A stretch of DNA of 64,000 nt from NCBI RefSeq assembly GCF_003614885.1, contig NZ_QZMS01000011.1:62001-126000 (forward strand), in the 5' to 3' direction. The position numbers and the translations under genes are program-made. Shown one piece after another: positions 37,801 through 47,062 of this stretch; positions within the stretch are counted from its first letter, which is position 1; the number at the start of each line of letters is the position of its first letter. A model generated the notes under the pieces. That model had not been told where the DNA came from. It made no database searches and saw only the letters and a program-made list of their open reading frames with translations. Origin of the DNA: Photobacterium salinisoli (GTDB taxonomy: Bacteria > Pseudomonadota > Gammaproteobacteria > Enterobacterales > Vibrionaceae).

Positions 37801-38068
37801 CATGACCTTCACTGGCAGTTGAGGTCATCTCTTTCACGCCGTCTATGCCACGCAATTCCTTTTCCATTGGCCGCAGCAACAAACGTTCAGCATCTTCCGG
37901 TGAAATACCGCTATGAGATATCGAGACGTAAATAAAGGGAATGGTAATATCCGGTTCGGCTTCTTTAGGAATACTCTGGTAACTCATATACCCGGCAACC
38001 AAAAGAAGCAGCAGAATAAGCACAACGGTACGGGTACGATGCAATGCGGCATCTATCATCCCTAGCAT
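34889..38068 (-). CDS. RND-family efflux pump, inner-membrane subunit
   Basis: Protein of 1059 residues of the HAE1-like RND family with twelve expected membrane segments and two large periplasmic loops. SISHSGISPEDAERLLLRPM near the N-terminus and GMLVDGAIVVTEYADREMSEG in helix 4 identify the family. Helix 4 carries Asp-Gly where AcrB has the Asp-Asp proton relay pair. Substrates unknown. Directly downstream of its adaptor gene (2-base gap); no outer-membrane channel gene is nearby, so TolC is the likely partner. Confidence 0.93.
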   Translation of the reverse strand: MLGMIDAALHRTRTVVLILLLLLVAGYMSYQSIPKEAEPDITIPFIYVSISHSGISPEDAERLLLRPMEKELRGIDGVKEMTSTASEGHGSVLLEFVAGADTNSALADVREKVSLAKAKLPDGTDEPTVNEVTMASENPAITVMLSGTAPERALITIARDLKDKLESMREVLEVDIGGDREDMIEILVDPLLMESYDLDQQDIYNLISRNNRLVAAGTLDSGQGRFPIKLPSVFDNIKDVMEMPVKVSGDKVITFGDVATVRRTFKDAESYARVNGKPAVSLEVKKRPGENIIKTVEGVKALIEQEREFWPPTITVDYTGDQSKHVKTMLNDLQNNVLSAILLVVIVIIAILGARTALLVGIAIPGSFLTGILALAVLGYTVNMVVLFALIMAVGMLVDGAIVVTEYADREMSEGTPRYEAYKKASKRMAWPIIASTATTLAAFGPLLFWPGIMGEFMKFLPLTLIMTLVASLAMALIFVPTLGGLFGKPRPISAEKRQQLIEAEEGDIEHLPGFTGHYVRVLKAAVKRPWRVLFGALAFSFAVILLYGKAGNGTEFFPEVEPEGFNIVIRSQGDLSIEEKDRLIQEVERQIVNLPEVETLYARSGGDDQIGMLRVNLIDWQDRRPAAETIEEIKQRTGGLAGLEIEVRQDQAGPPTGDKDINLQISSRFPELLKDTVAKVRKELESNPAFTNIDDTGPKPGIEWQIKVDRADAARFGADATLVGNNVQFVTTGLTLGEYRADDVDDEMDIRVRFPEQYRHITRLEELRLKTAQGQIPLSNFSTLEAANKLDTIKKVDGRQALSVTADMAPGYNLSKVIPEVMARLPELGLDPRVQITLRGENEEQEKASAFLSKAFLIAMAVMAIILVTQFNSFYQAFLILTAVLFSTVGVLLGMLVFNQPFGIVMSGIGIISLAGIVVNNNIVLIDTYNVLRNQGMEAIEAILRTGAQRLRPVLMTTVTTILGLMPMVMMVNVDLIQRKVEFGAPSTQMWAQLATAVAGGLAFATVLTLVITPCMLALGVHRQQRRKDKANSNNSPHFIDDAMIDDDEEVKSLEKVS

Positions 38069-38070
38069 TA

Positions 38071-39192
38071 TCAGTTCTCCATCCTGATTGCTTCAACACG
38101 CTCACCCGGTCGTACAAAACCCTGGCCAACGGTTATCACATCCACCATGCCTGAAAATCCACCCAGCCAGGTACCGTCACCATCACTTTTCACGACGCGC
38201 ACTGGTGTAAAGACCACATGATCTTTCTCTACGGTTTTAACACCGAGATTCCCGGCCTCATCCAGTGCCAGTACGGCAGGCGTCACTTTAATGGCTTCCG
38301 TTTCTTCAATCGGTACTACCAGCTCAGCGCTGGTACCTGCCAGTAAGTGCAATTCTTCATTGTCGAAAGCCACCTCAATACGAAACGTATTCGTGGCTTC
38401 ATTGGCCACTTTCGAGAGATAACGTACCTTGCCTGTGGCAGAATGATTGCCAACCAATCTTGCCTCTGCTTGCTGGCCCAAGCGAATGTGCTGAATATCC
38501 GTTTCAGTGACATCCGCTCTGACTATCAGCGGGTCGATATCAGCAATGTCACCAACCGGATCGCCTTCCTGAACATAATCCCCCACTTCCACCATACGCT
38601 CATTCAATATTCCGCTCAGTGGTGCCCGGATGGTGGTTTTTTCCAGCTTCAGTGTTAACGTCGCTATGGTCGCCTGCGCATCGACAAGGTCGGCTTCCGT
38701 TTGAGCTAACAGAACACGCCCCTGAAAGCCTTTTTCATTGAGTCGCTTCGCACCGTCGTATTCAATCTGACGCTGTTTAAGTACCGCTTTCGCGCGCTTT
38801 AATTGCTCCGGCCAGTCATCCTGAGCCAGACGAGCAATGATCTGCCCTTCTTTCACTAACGAGCCACGCTGCGCAATGACATCAATCACCCGGCCAGACA
38901 CTTCGGCCTTGATTGTCGCCTGGCGGCTGGGCTCTGTTTTGCCGTAGAGCGTCAGACTACGAAATACCGGTTCGGCTTCGAAGGTGGTGATTCTGACTTT
39001 GGGTACCGGCGCCTGAGCTTGAGACTGAGCAGACAAACTGTTTTCATTACCCGACGCCTGTACGGCGGCACTGTTTTCCTGAGACTGACCACCAGACAGC
39101 ATCCAGCCAAGAATCAAAACGGTAATTCCAATGGCATATATATAAGGCCTGGCCGCTAACCACCGTAACACGGTGTGTAGTCCTTTCATCAT
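38071..39192 (-). CDS. RND efflux periplasmic adaptor (membrane fusion protein)
   Basis: Protein of 373 residues with an N-terminal membrane anchor (YIYAIGITVLILGWMLSGG), a split lipoyl domain (ATIKAEVSGRVIDVIAQRGS and TIRAPLSGILNERMVEVGDY) around a helical hairpin, and a beta-barrel domain. It links the RND pump to an outer-membrane channel. AAGGAG lies just before the tandem ATG start; the second ATG (39189) may be used. Confidence 0.92.
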   Translation of the reverse strand: MMKGLHTVLRWLAARPYIYAIGITVLILGWMLSGGQSQENSAAVQASGNENSLSAQSQAQAPVPKVRITTFEAEPVFRSLTLYGKTEPSRQATIKAEVSGRVIDVIAQRGSLVKEGQIIARLAQDDWPEQLKRAKAVLKQRQIEYDGAKRLNEKGFQGRVLLAQTEADLVDAQATIATLTLKLEKTTIRAPLSGILNERMVEVGDYVQEGDPVGDIADIDPLIVRADVTETDIQHIRLGQQAEARLVGNHSATGKVRYLSKVANEATNTFRIEVAFDNEELHLLAGTSAELVVPIEETEAIKVTPAVLALDEAGNLGVKTVEKDHVVFTPVRVVKSDGDGTWLGGFSGMVDVITVGQGFVRPGERVEAIRMEN

Positions 39193-39739
39193 ATTCTCCT
39201 TTTTTATGACGAAACGTCACCAATCGGTACAACTCTAGTCTAATGCAATTTCGCGCGATTCATTTTGTTATTGAGTAATAACATGAAATTGCGACAGTGA
39301 GATTTAACATGAAAAAGCAACGAATTAATCAAACTGAATTCTACTTATATGTATAAAAGATAAAAAGCAGAGCTTACGTGTTTTAACTTCATTGTTCTGA
39401 ATATGTTAACTCTGATAAAAAACGGGATAATTAGTGTGTCTGCATTTAATGAATTCACCCATGTGTCATATACCTTATTCATAGTAGGTACACGCATATA
39501 GCAAGTCACATACCAAAAAACATTCACCATTTAATTCAATGAGATAGTTAAAGCCCCCATTCACGAAATGGCGAAGGTTGCCGATAATTGGCGAAAAACC
39601 GACTGTCTCATTCATATTTTTATGCAATTTCACCCATCAACAGATGATTGCCGTTATCTGCTGTTAACTCTGTATATCCGCTGACTTTTCTCTGATACAC
39701 TCCGCCGAAAATACAGGTGATGCTTTAAGGGATAAAGCG
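39193..39739. other. Intergenic region
   Basis: About 550 bases, AT-rich, between the divergent adaptor and DUF4336 genes. No convincing gene, RNA or operator was found. Confidence 0.5.
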
Positions 39740-40420
39740 ATGATCGAATGGAGTAAAGATCGAATCTGGTATCAGGATATGCCGTGGAAGCGTTATGGCG
39801 TGCCTGTTGGTTGCCGCATGACCGTAATACGGCTCAAAAACGATAATCTTCTTATCCACTCCCCGGTTCAGCTCACCACGGGTATTCAGCTCCAGTTAGC
39901 CAAACTCGGCCGTGTCACAGCCATAGTGACGCCTAACCTGAACCATCATCTCTTTTTGTCAGAGTGGTGGCTGGCCTATTCCCAGGCGACCTTTTTTGCC
40001 CCTCCCGGGCTTCAGTTCAAGCGCACAGATCTGGTTTTTGATGATGCATTGGGTGCTGAAACACCTGCGCTGTGGCGAGGACAATTATTACAGACGCTGT
40101 TAAGAGGCAGCGACAGAGTTGAAGAAGTGGTGTTTTGCGATCCCGAATCACAAACCCTGATCCTTGGCGATGCCATGGCCTGGCTGCGAAACAGTCACCA
40201 CCCTGCAACTGTCGCACTGGCATTAGCCAATGGCTGCTATTTTCACCCTGCGATGCCCCTCTACTGGCGTCAAAGCTTCCACAATAAAACCCGGTTACGC
40301 CAGTCCTTGCAGGAAATTCTGACCTGGCCATTTGACAGAATCCTGTTTGCCCATGGGCAGGTAATCCCTGAGAACGGCAAGCATATCTTTTCTCAGGCTT
40401 TTCGCTGGGCACTGGCATAG
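39740..40420 (+). CDS. DUF4336 domain protein (metallo-beta-lactamase-like fold)
   Basis: Protein of 226 residues. NDNLLIHSPVQLTTGIQLQL, RVTAIVTPNLNHHLFLSEWW and RILFAHGQVIPENGKH follow the DUF4336 layout, a divergent metallo-beta-lactamase family. The second histidine of the usual H-x-H-x-D-H site is seen as N-H-H, so catalytic competence is uncertain. Function unknown. AAGGGATAAAGCG precedes ATG 39740. Confidence 0.75.
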   Translation: MIEWSKDRIWYQDMPWKRYGVPVGCRMTVIRLKNDNLLIHSPVQLTTGIQLQLAKLGRVTAIVTPNLNHHLFLSEWWLAYSQATFFAPPGLQFKRTDLVFDDALGAETPALWRGQLLQTLLRGSDRVEEVVFCDPESQTLILGDAMAWLRNSHHPATVALALANGCYFHPAMPLYWRQSFHNKTRLRQSLQEILTWPFDRILFAHGQVIPENGKHIFSQAFRWALA

Positions 40421-40579
40421 CGCAATAACACGTTCCGTTGCAATAAAGCTGTCAGCTTTTCACTCCACTATGAACCATGATAAGTGTATACCTTAACTAC
40501 TTGATGATGCAGGTAGGCTGCAACACCGCTGCAGCTTCAAGTGGGACAGGTATAGTGATGATGAAAACAGGGATTCAAT

Positions 40580-41632
40580 GTGACTATTACTGAACGTTTG
40601 CCTGAACTGATACAACTTGAAACGCTGATTGAAAGTGAAGCGAAAATCAAACACCGTATTCGCCTGCAAGCCTGTGAGTTAATCCGGTTACCCTTCCAAG
40701 ACCAGCATCTTCCCATTTATGAGTGCCGTTTAGGCAACGCCACCCCTGGTCTGCCCTGCCTGTTTCTGGTTGGCGGCGTGCATGGCCTTGAGCGTATCGG
40801 AACTCAGGTTTTGCTTTCGCTGCTGACCAGCCTGTGCCAGCGTCTGGCCTGGGACAATAACCTGCAACGCACGCTTGAGAACATGCAGATAGTGGCGATT
40901 CCGCTGCTTAATCCGGTGGGCATGGCCATGCAACGCCGCTCGAACGCCAGACATGTTGATCTGATGCGCAATGCCCCTGTTGACAGCCAGGAACGCACAG
41001 CATGGCTGGTCGGTGGTCACAGAATCAGTCCCCGCCTGCCCTGGTACCGCGGCCCGGTTGGACACCCTATGGAGGCAGAAGCACAACTGCTGGTTGATCA
41101 GGTGCTAAAACAAACCCGGCAAAGCCCGTTTACTCTGGCACTGGATTGCCATTCTGGCTTTGGGCTCAGAGACAGAATCTGGTTTCCTTACGCCAAAAGT
41201 ACCCGTCAGCCTGTCTCTCGGCTCGGCAGTCTTTTTCGGATACGCGAAATGTTTTTTCAGGCATACCCTCATCAGAACTATGTATTCGAACCGCAGACAA
41301 AACATTACACCTGCCACGGTGACTTGTGGGACTTTTTGTATGATGAAGCAGAAGCCCAGGGAACGACTCTGCTTCCGCTCACGCTGGAAATGGGCTCCTG
41401 GCTATGGGTGAGAAAAAATCCTTTACAACTCTGGCATCCACTGGGGTTATTTCATCCCATTAAAAAGCACAGAGTGCAACGGACCCTCCGCAAACACCTC
41501 GTTCTGTTAGACTTTCTGATAAATGCGACCGAAGCTTATACCAACTGGTTCAGCCACAACGAAGATATTGCGGACTGGCACCAGGCTATGTTGCTCTGGT
41601 ATTCATCAAACCATCAGGATAACTGCTCATGA
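40580..41632 (+). CDS. M14-family zinc carboxypeptidase or deacylase-like protein
   Basis: Protein of 350 residues. The zinc ligands of the M14/AstE fold appear in order: LVGGVHGLERIG (H-x2-E), LALDCHSGFG (His), with RHVDLMRNAP as the arginine/asparagine block and LTLEMGSWLWV as the catalytic Glu. The substrate could be a peptide or an acylated amino acid. The start is GTG 40580 with AGGG upstream. It overlaps the alpha/beta hydrolase gene by 4 bases (ATGA), so the two are translationally coupled. Confidence 0.8.
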   Translation: MTITERLPELIQLETLIESEAKIKHRIRLQACELIRLPFQDQHLPIYECRLGNATPGLPCLFLVGGVHGLERIGTQVLLSLLTSLCQRLAWDNNLQRTLENMQIVAIPLLNPVGMAMQRRSNARHVDLMRNAPVDSQERTAWLVGGHRISPRLPWYRGPVGHPMEAEAQLLVDQVLKQTRQSPFTLALDCHSGFGLRDRIWFPYAKSTRQPVSRLGSLFRIREMFFQAYPHQNYVFEPQTKHYTCHGDLWDFLYDEAEAQGTTLLPLTLEMGSWLWVRKNPLQLWHPLGLFHPIKKHRVQRTLRKHLVLLDFLINATEAYTNWFSHNEDIADWHQAMLLWYSSNHQDNCS

Positions 41633-42417
41633 CTCACTGCCAACGACCTATTATCCTTTTGCGAGGCTTACTTCGCGAGCAAAGGCACTGGGGCAATTTC
41701 ACCCAACAATTAAGATCACACTTTCCTTTCCGTAAAGTGATCGCGTTGGATCTGGCCGGTAACGGTCAGCGGTTTCTTGAGACGTCCCCCTCCACCATCA
41801 GTGCCATGGTTGATGACCTCCATCAGCAGTTACATTTTTTACACGCCCGGGAACTCGAAACGGAAAATAAAATAGAAGCCGGCACCTATGATCTGCTGGC
41901 GATTTCTATGGGAGGGATGATTGCGCTTGAGTGGGCAAGATTGTACCCGGAGGAAGTAAAATCACTGGTGCTGCTCAATACCAGTGATGGCAAACAGTCC
42001 CCCTTTTATAAGCGATTACGGTGGCGGCAGTACCCCAATATCATCAGATTGCTGATGAGCAAACCTGAAGAGCAGGAAAAATACATTCTTCGTATGACCT
42101 CAAACATGTACCCCGAAGATCCTGACACACTGAAAACATGGATTCGATGGCGCAAAGAATGTCCTATCCAAAGGAGTAATCTGCTCAGGCAACTGAATGC
42201 GGCTTTGAGCTTCAGATATAAAGATGTTCCGGATAAACCCGTATTACTGCTTGCTTCGCAGCATGACGAGCTGGTCGATGTTTCTTGCAGCCGTACGCTT
42301 GCCCAGTACTGGCAATGCCCCATACACATACACCCAAGTGCCGGCCATGACTTACCCCTTGATGACCCCGACTGGGTTTGCCGTTACTCACTGTCATTCT
42401 GGCAGGGTATAAAATAA
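41629..42417 (+). CDS. Alpha/beta hydrolase
   Basis: Protein of 262 residues. The nucleophile elbow is LLAISMGGMIALEWARLYPE near residue 95, the oxyanion region IILLRGLLREQRHW is at the start, and the acid and histidine lie in LLASQHDELVDVSCSR and HPSAGHDLPLDDPDWV. The G-x-S-x-G elbow reads I-S-M-G-G. Substrate unknown. Coupled with the M14-like gene. Confidence 0.87.
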   Translation: MTHCQRPIILLRGLLREQRHWGNFTQQLRSHFPFRKVIALDLAGNGQRFLETSPSTISAMVDDLHQQLHFLHARELETENKIEAGTYDLLAISMGGMIALEWARLYPEEVKSLVLLNTSDGKQSPFYKRLRWRQYPNIIRLLMSKPEEQEKYILRMTSNMYPEDPDTLKTWIRWRKECPIQRSNLLRQLNAALSFRYKDVPDKPVLLLASQHDELVDVSCSRTLAQYWQCPIHIHPSAGHDLPLDDPDWVCRYSLSFWQGIK

Positions 42418-42618
42418 AGGAGGGTTTATCGCGAAATTGACTCAGCCACCGTTCTGGCCAGCTTATTGTAAAGTCACACACTTCTTTGTTGAGTCCAGAA
42501 GAAGTCCTTGGCGTCTCAGTGTTGATACGTCACAAACGAGACGTTACCGATATTCTCAAAGATGACATTGCATACGTTGAGATTTATGCAGATGCATAAC
42601 CATCGTAGGAGAATTTTC

Positions 42619-43173
42619 ATGTCTTACAATCGCAGTATTTTCATCACATCCTTTACTGTTCTGGGCCTGATATTACTGCAAGGCTGCAGTTCCGGTGACG
42701 ATGAAACCAGCACGCAAGCCCCTACAGCCTCGCCCATCGATAAGACGATGGACATTTATTTGCCGGCAAGAACCGATAAAAAGCCCAACACCAAAAATCC
42801 GGTCTTTCAATTTACCAATGTGGCCTATTTCCGTGAAAATCTGGAATACGATAATCCAGCTCAGTTTACAATTTTTGACGATGGTACTTGGGAATATTAT
42901 GCCGAGCGTATCATCAATAAGAAAATAACTGGTGGTGAGGATAATTCCGGAGGCGCTTGGATCCAGACATTTTATGTGAAGTATTACAGTGACTGGGATC
43001 AGTATAAAAAAACCTGTGCCGGTTCTATACTCCATTCCAACAACTATGATTTAGCCACAGCTAAATACAATGTTGAGCTCAGAAATTATAAGCAAAGCGG
43101 TTTTGATAATGTGCTGAAAGATAAACTTCCCCAGATCCGCTGTATTGCGGCTTACCAGCAATGGCATCAATAG
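42619..43173 (+). CDS. Lipoprotein of unknown function
   Basis: Protein of 184 residues with a lipoprotein signal (TSFTVLGLILLQGCSSGDD, cysteine near residue 20) and no recognised domain in the mature part. AGGAGAA lies just before ATG 42619; the longer frame from 42562 lacks a ribosome site. Followed by a strong hairpin. Confidence 0.78.
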   Translation: MSYNRSIFITSFTVLGLILLQGCSSGDDETSTQAPTASPIDKTMDIYLPARTDKKPNTKNPVFQFTNVAYFRENLEYDNPAQFTIFDDGTWEYYAERIINKKITGGEDNSGGAWIQTFYVKYYSDWDQYKKTCAGSILHSNNYDLATAKYNVELRNYKQSGFDNVLKDKLPQIRCIAAYQQWHQ

Positions 43174-43187
43174 CATCAGCGAAAATA

Positions 43188-43228
43188 GCCAAACTTTGCC
43201 CGGTAATGTCCAGGCAAGTTTGGCTTTA
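43188..43228. terminator. Bidirectional terminator hairpin
   Basis: GCCAAACTTTGCC (43188-43200) pairs with GGCAAGTTTGGC (43213-43224) between the convergent lipoprotein and CAP-domain genes. Confidence 0.8.
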
Positions 43229-43239
43229 CTCTTTGCTAT

Positions 43240-43914
43240 TTACTTTGGTGAAGCGAACACCTGAGTCCAGTAAATACCGTAGGTACTGCCTGAATTCGTA
43301 TCAGACGCAGCGCCCATCTGCGTGAAGCTGCCGTTCATGATATTTCGGCAATGCCCTTCACTTTTCAGCCAGCCCTGCATGACCGCAGAGACGGTCTTCT
43401 GGCCCGCCGCAATATTCTCACCCACAGTTTTCCAGTTGTAACCCTGTTCGGTCACACGCTGGCTAGGCGATGAACCATCCAGGCCTGTGTGGCTGAAATA
43501 GTCATAATTGGCCATATCGCTGGAGTGCAAGAATGCCGTTTGCTCTAACGTGGCATCCCATGTCAGGGGGCCAACGGCTGGCATCCAAGTGCTGCCACAA
43601 GTCTGACCTTGAGCACGTGCAGCATTCACTGCTGCCAGCATTTCATCAGCCAAGGATTGATTTGATTCGCCTGCGCCAGCTTGATCTGTGCCACCTGTAT
43701 TTGAGCCAGTGCCAGTACCCGTTCCGGTCGATCCTGAACCCGAAGAACCGCCTGTCGTCTGACCGCCACCTTCAGTGGTTGGCCGCTCTGAAGAACCACC
43801 ATTAGAGACTGAAGAGCCGTTATGAGAAGTCGAGTTGTTACCTGAACCACCGTCCGAACCGCCACACCCGACAAGAGCAAACGTAGATAGAATCAAAACT
43901 GTAAGAATTCGCAT
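43240..43914 (-). CDS. CAP-domain lipoprotein with Gly/Ser/Thr-rich linker
   Basis: Protein of 224 residues. The lipobox ALVGCGG sits near residue 15. A low-complexity linker rich in Gly, Ser and Thr follows for about 60 residues. Then comes a CAP (SCP/PR-1) domain: LTWDATLEQTAFLHSSDMAN, FSHTGLDGSSPSQRV, TVGENIAAGQ and GHCRNIMNGSFTQMG. Probably anchored in the outer membrane; role unknown. ATG 43926 is an alternative start. Confidence 0.87.
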   Translation of the reverse strand: MRILTVLILSTFALVGCGGSDGGSGNNSTSHNGSSVSNGGSSERPTTEGGGQTTGGSSGSGSTGTGTGTGSNTGGTDQAGAGESNQSLADEMLAAVNAARAQGQTCGSTWMPAVGPLTWDATLEQTAFLHSSDMANYDYFSHTGLDGSSPSQRVTEQGYNWKTVGENIAAGQKTVSAVMQGWLKSEGHCRNIMNGSFTQMGAASDTNSGSTYGIYWTQVFASPK

Positions 43915-43926
43915 GGGTACATCCAC

Positions 43927-44329
43927 TTAATAATAATAAGATCCTGATTTATAACGCAGAGGCCAGAGTAATCAGTCGCCAAGGATAAGTCTCTGCAATG
44001 TGCAACCTTTACAGCTGCAAAGATAAAATCAGCCAACAACGGGAGAGGAATATACTGACTGCGAACATCTGCTAGCAATAGCTGGCGTTTAAAAAATGCA
44101 CATCCTGACAATCATTTGACACAAAAATATGCCAGTTCTTGAGCACACTGCCGAACTTAATCTTCATGAAACAAGCAGATAAACCACCCGTACATTGTTC
44201 AAAATACACACAACACAAAGTGATTGTTTTTTGTTCAATTCTAACAAAAATCGCACACAGCAAATTGGTGCAAGCAAGATAACAACAAAGGCAGTGAGAA
44301 GAAGGATAGGACACCAAGGATTTGGCCAC
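43927..44329. other. Intergenic region
   Basis: About 400 bases between the CAP-domain gene and modC, both leftward. No gene or clear regulatory element was recognised. Confidence 0.5.
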
Positions 44330-45415
44330 TCAGGCTAAATCCTGCTGGCTCAGGCTTACGCCTTTGATTTGCGCATACAGGTTATCACCGACATGAAGGT
44401 TAAGTTCATCTGCCGCCCAGGGCGTAATATTGGCCGTCAGTATCGACGTGCCAACAGTTAAACGGATCACCACGATATCAGAGTGATATTTGTGCTGCTC
44501 TATGCCTTCGACGGTGACAGGCAACACATTACGTATGCTGGTCTGCACGGGTTTGATTCTGGTAACGGAAATGTCATTGGCGTGAATTCTCACCCTGACC
44601 ATTTCCCCGACAGGTCGGCGCACTCTGCTGACCCACAGCGGCAGATCGGGTCCGATACAAAGCTGGGTCAACGGATAGGAAGGATGATGTTCGGTGACTT
44701 TTAGCTGCAACACTGAGCTTTGTTCTCTGGCGCTGAGCCAGGGACGCATCACAGAGGAGGCCCATACATCTGTCAGTGCGCCATTCCCAATCACCTTGCC
44801 CTGATCCAGCACCACCATGTGATCTGCCAGGCGAAGTATCTCATCCAGGCTGTGGCTGACATAAAGTACAGGAATACTGACACTTTTAGCTAACGATTCC
44901 AGATAAGGCATTAGCTCTTGCTTTCGCGGTAAATCCAACGAGGCTAAGGGCTCATCCATCAACAACATATCGGGCTTACTCAGTAACGCTCGGCCAATGG
45001 CAACACGCTGCTTCTCACCGCCAGATAAACTGGCAGGATAACGACCTAATAAATGCGATATATCCAGCAGTTGAACGACTTCACTGAAAAGTTCCGGGTC
45101 TGGCTTTCCGTGGTTTCCGTAAAGCAGATTACCTTTCACCTTATAATGCGGAAACAATCTGGCGTCCTGAAAAACATATCCGATACGGCGCTTTTCCGGA
45201 GGTAAATGAACGCCCTGCCCTGTATTACAAAGCACATGCTCGCCAAATGCGATATGACCTTCATCCGGTTTACTTAAGCCGCTGACGATATTGATAAAAG
45301 AGGTTTTACCCGCACCTGAACGACCGAAAACAGCAATAATGCCCGAAGCAGGTAAACGCAAGTCAACATCCAGTCGCATTTGTCCGAGTTGCTTGACAAA
45401 ATTCAACTCTAGCAT
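44330..45415 (-). CDS. modC: Molybdate ABC transporter ATP-binding protein
   Basis: Protein of 361 residues energising molybdate uptake. Walker A GRSGAGKTSF, signature SLSGGEKQRVAIGRALLSKP and Walker B MLLMDEPLASLDLPRK lie in the first 170 residues; the C-terminal part is the molybdate-binding TOBE domain (VEGIEQHKYHSDIVVIRLTV). The stop-start overlap with modB is 1 base, so the genes form one operon modABC. Confidence 0.96.
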   Translation of the reverse strand: MLELNFVKQLGQMRLDVDLRLPASGIIAVFGRSGAGKTSFINIVSGLSKPDEGHIAFGEHVLCNTGQGVHLPPEKRRIGYVFQDARLFPHYKVKGNLLYGNHGKPDPELFSEVVQLLDISHLLGRYPASLSGGEKQRVAIGRALLSKPDMLLMDEPLASLDLPRKQELMPYLESLAKSVSIPVLYVSHSLDEILRLADHMVVLDQGKVIGNGALTDVWASSVMRPWLSAREQSSVLQLKVTEHHPSYPLTQLCIGPDLPLWVSRVRRPVGEMVRVRIHANDISVTRIKPVQTSIRNVLPVTVEGIEQHKYHSDIVVIRLTVGTSILTANITPWAADELNLHVGDNLYAQIKGVSLSQQDLA

Positions 45416-46113
45416 CAGTTACCCAACCTGTTTCGTGCTGTCCGGGCCAGCCATTCCGCGATCACCAGAGACAGCAAAGCAATAATAATGGCTATTATGC
45501 ACAAGCGGGCAGCTTCCACTTCGGCTCCCGGTGTTTCAATGAACGAAAACATGGCCAGAGGAATAGTTTGCGTTTCGCCGGGTATATTCGAGACAAAAGT
45601 AATGGTCGCGCCGAATTCGCCCAGCGCCCGGGCGAAGGCTAATACGGTGCCGGTGAGTATGCCGGGTAACATAAGCGGTAATGTGATGGTAAAAAAGACT
45701 TTAACCGGACTGGCCCCCAGCGTGCGTGCCGCCTGCTCTAATTTGGGATCGACATTTTCCAGTGCAAGTCGTATTGCTCTTACCATTAACGGGAAAGCAA
45801 CCACAGCGACAGCCAGCACAGCCCCGCGCCAGCTAAACCCAAACGTGATGCCAAACCAATCGTAGAGATAAGCGCCAATCATTCCCTGCCGCCCCATCAT
45901 GACTAATAGCAGGTAACCAACAACGACAGGAGGGAGAACCAATGGCAGATGTACCAGACCATCCAGCAGGGATTTACCCCAGAACTGCCCTCTTGCCAGC
46001 AACCAGGCACAGCCAATGCCTGCCGGCAGACTGACAATCACTGCAGTGAGCGCGACTTTCAAACTCAACTGCAGCGCAGTGACTTCGTAGTCAGTTAGGG
46101 TAAAGCTATCCAT
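45415..46113 (-). CDS. modB: Molybdate ABC transporter permease
   Basis: Inner-membrane permease of 232 residues with five hydrophobic segments and the EAA loop EQAARTLGASPVKVFFTITL. LVHLPLVLPPVVVGYLLLVM is typical of ModB. Between modA and modC. Confidence 0.96.
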   Translation of the reverse strand: MDSFTLTDYEVTALQLSLKVALTAVIVSLPAGIGCAWLLARGQFWGKSLLDGLVHLPLVLPPVVVGYLLLVMMGRQGMIGAYLYDWFGITFGFSWRGAVLAVAVVAFPLMVRAIRLALENVDPKLEQAARTLGASPVKVFFTITLPLMLPGILTGTVLAFARALGEFGATITFVSNIPGETQTIPLAMFSFIETPGAEVEAARLCIIAIIIALLSLVIAEWLARTARNRLGN

Positions 46114-46145
46114 GGGAATACTCAGAATGACACACTTCCCGTTGG

Positions 46146-46907
46146 TTAATTGACTGAAAAGCCGTAGCGCTTGAACACCTCAGCCGCATCAGAAGACCGC
46201 AGGTATTCATAAAATCCCTGTGCCGCTTGCGAGGGTGTCTGCTGGGTTAACGCAATCGGATAAGTAATTGGCTGATGGCTTTGTTCAGGAAACTGGGCAA
46301 CAATCTTGACGTTTTGTGCTATCTGAGCATCTGTCTGATAAACAATACCAAACTTCGCTTCCTGCCTTTCCACCAGCAAGAGTGCAGAACGAACATTGTT
46401 CGCTCTCGCCAGCAATGGTTCGGCTTGTTGCCAAAGTCCCAGTGATGCCAGGGCCTCTTTGGCATAAATGCCCGCCGGCACATGTTTGGGATCGCCAACA
46501 GCCAGTCGGCTACCGTTTAATGCCTCAGTGATGTCCCATGAGCCTTTTAGCGGCACTGAGTCCACCGATTCAGACTGATGCGTAACCAGGACTAACCGAT
46601 TATGCAGTAAATCGTTGCGTGATTTGCTATTGATCACTTGCTGCTCTGCCGCATAATCCATCCACTTTGTATTTGCTGATAAATACAAATCGGCAGGGGC
46701 TCCCTGAGCTAACTGGCGGGCAAGCGTTGACGAAGAAGCAAACGAGAGTACAACCTCATTGCCGCTGGTATTCTCATAACTCTCCGCCAACTCATTCAAT
46801 GCATTAGTCAGCGAAGACGCAGCAAAAACCAACACTTTTTCCTGCGCAGAAACCTGAGAAATAGTAGACAGGCAGAGAGAAAATAACACGAACAAGAGCT
46901 TTTTCAT
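46146..46907 (-). CDS. modA: Molybdate-binding periplasmic protein
   Basis: Protein of 253 residues with a signal peptide (LLFVLFSLCLSTISQVSAQ) and the ModA fold: VLVFAASSLTNALNELAESY, VVLSFASSSTLARQLAQGAP and FGIVYQTDAQIA. ATG 46907 is chosen as the start of the signal sequence. No clear ModE site was seen upstream. The molybdoenzyme at 7.1 kb is one possible consumer. Confidence 0.95.
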   Translation of the reverse strand: MKKLLFVLFSLCLSTISQVSAQEKVLVFAASSLTNALNELAESYENTSGNEVVLSFASSSTLARQLAQGAPADLYLSANTKWMDYAAEQQVINSKSRNDLLHNRLVLVTHQSESVDSVPLKGSWDITEALNGSRLAVGDPKHVPAGIYAKEALASLGLWQQAEPLLARANNVRSALLLVERQEAKFGIVYQTDAQIAQNVKIVAQFPEQSHQPITYPIALTQQTPSQAAQGFYEYLRSSDAAEVFKRYGFSVN

Positions 46908-47004
46908 TACCAGACTCCATTCCAATTAATGAGTCAGAGATAGTAAATCAGATGACTATACCTGACAATTATTTTCTGACCACAGAGTCAGAAAATAAAG
47001 CTTA

Positions 47005-47062
47005 TCAAAAAGAGCCCTGGGCAATCATGCTTAGATTAAGCAGCGATTGGCCAGGACTCTCG
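47005..47062 (-). terminator. Terminator hairpin enclosing the arfA stop codon
   Basis: On the minus strand GAGTCCTGGCCAATC pairs with GATTGCCCAGGGCTC (47045-47059 with 47012-47026; one mismatch, one G-U), followed by TTTTT. The arfA TAA stop lies in the loop. Confidence 0.85.

Noticed and set aside
46908-46980. ModE operator upstream of modA
   Set aside because: No paired TATAT-type half sites of the ModE consensus are visible.
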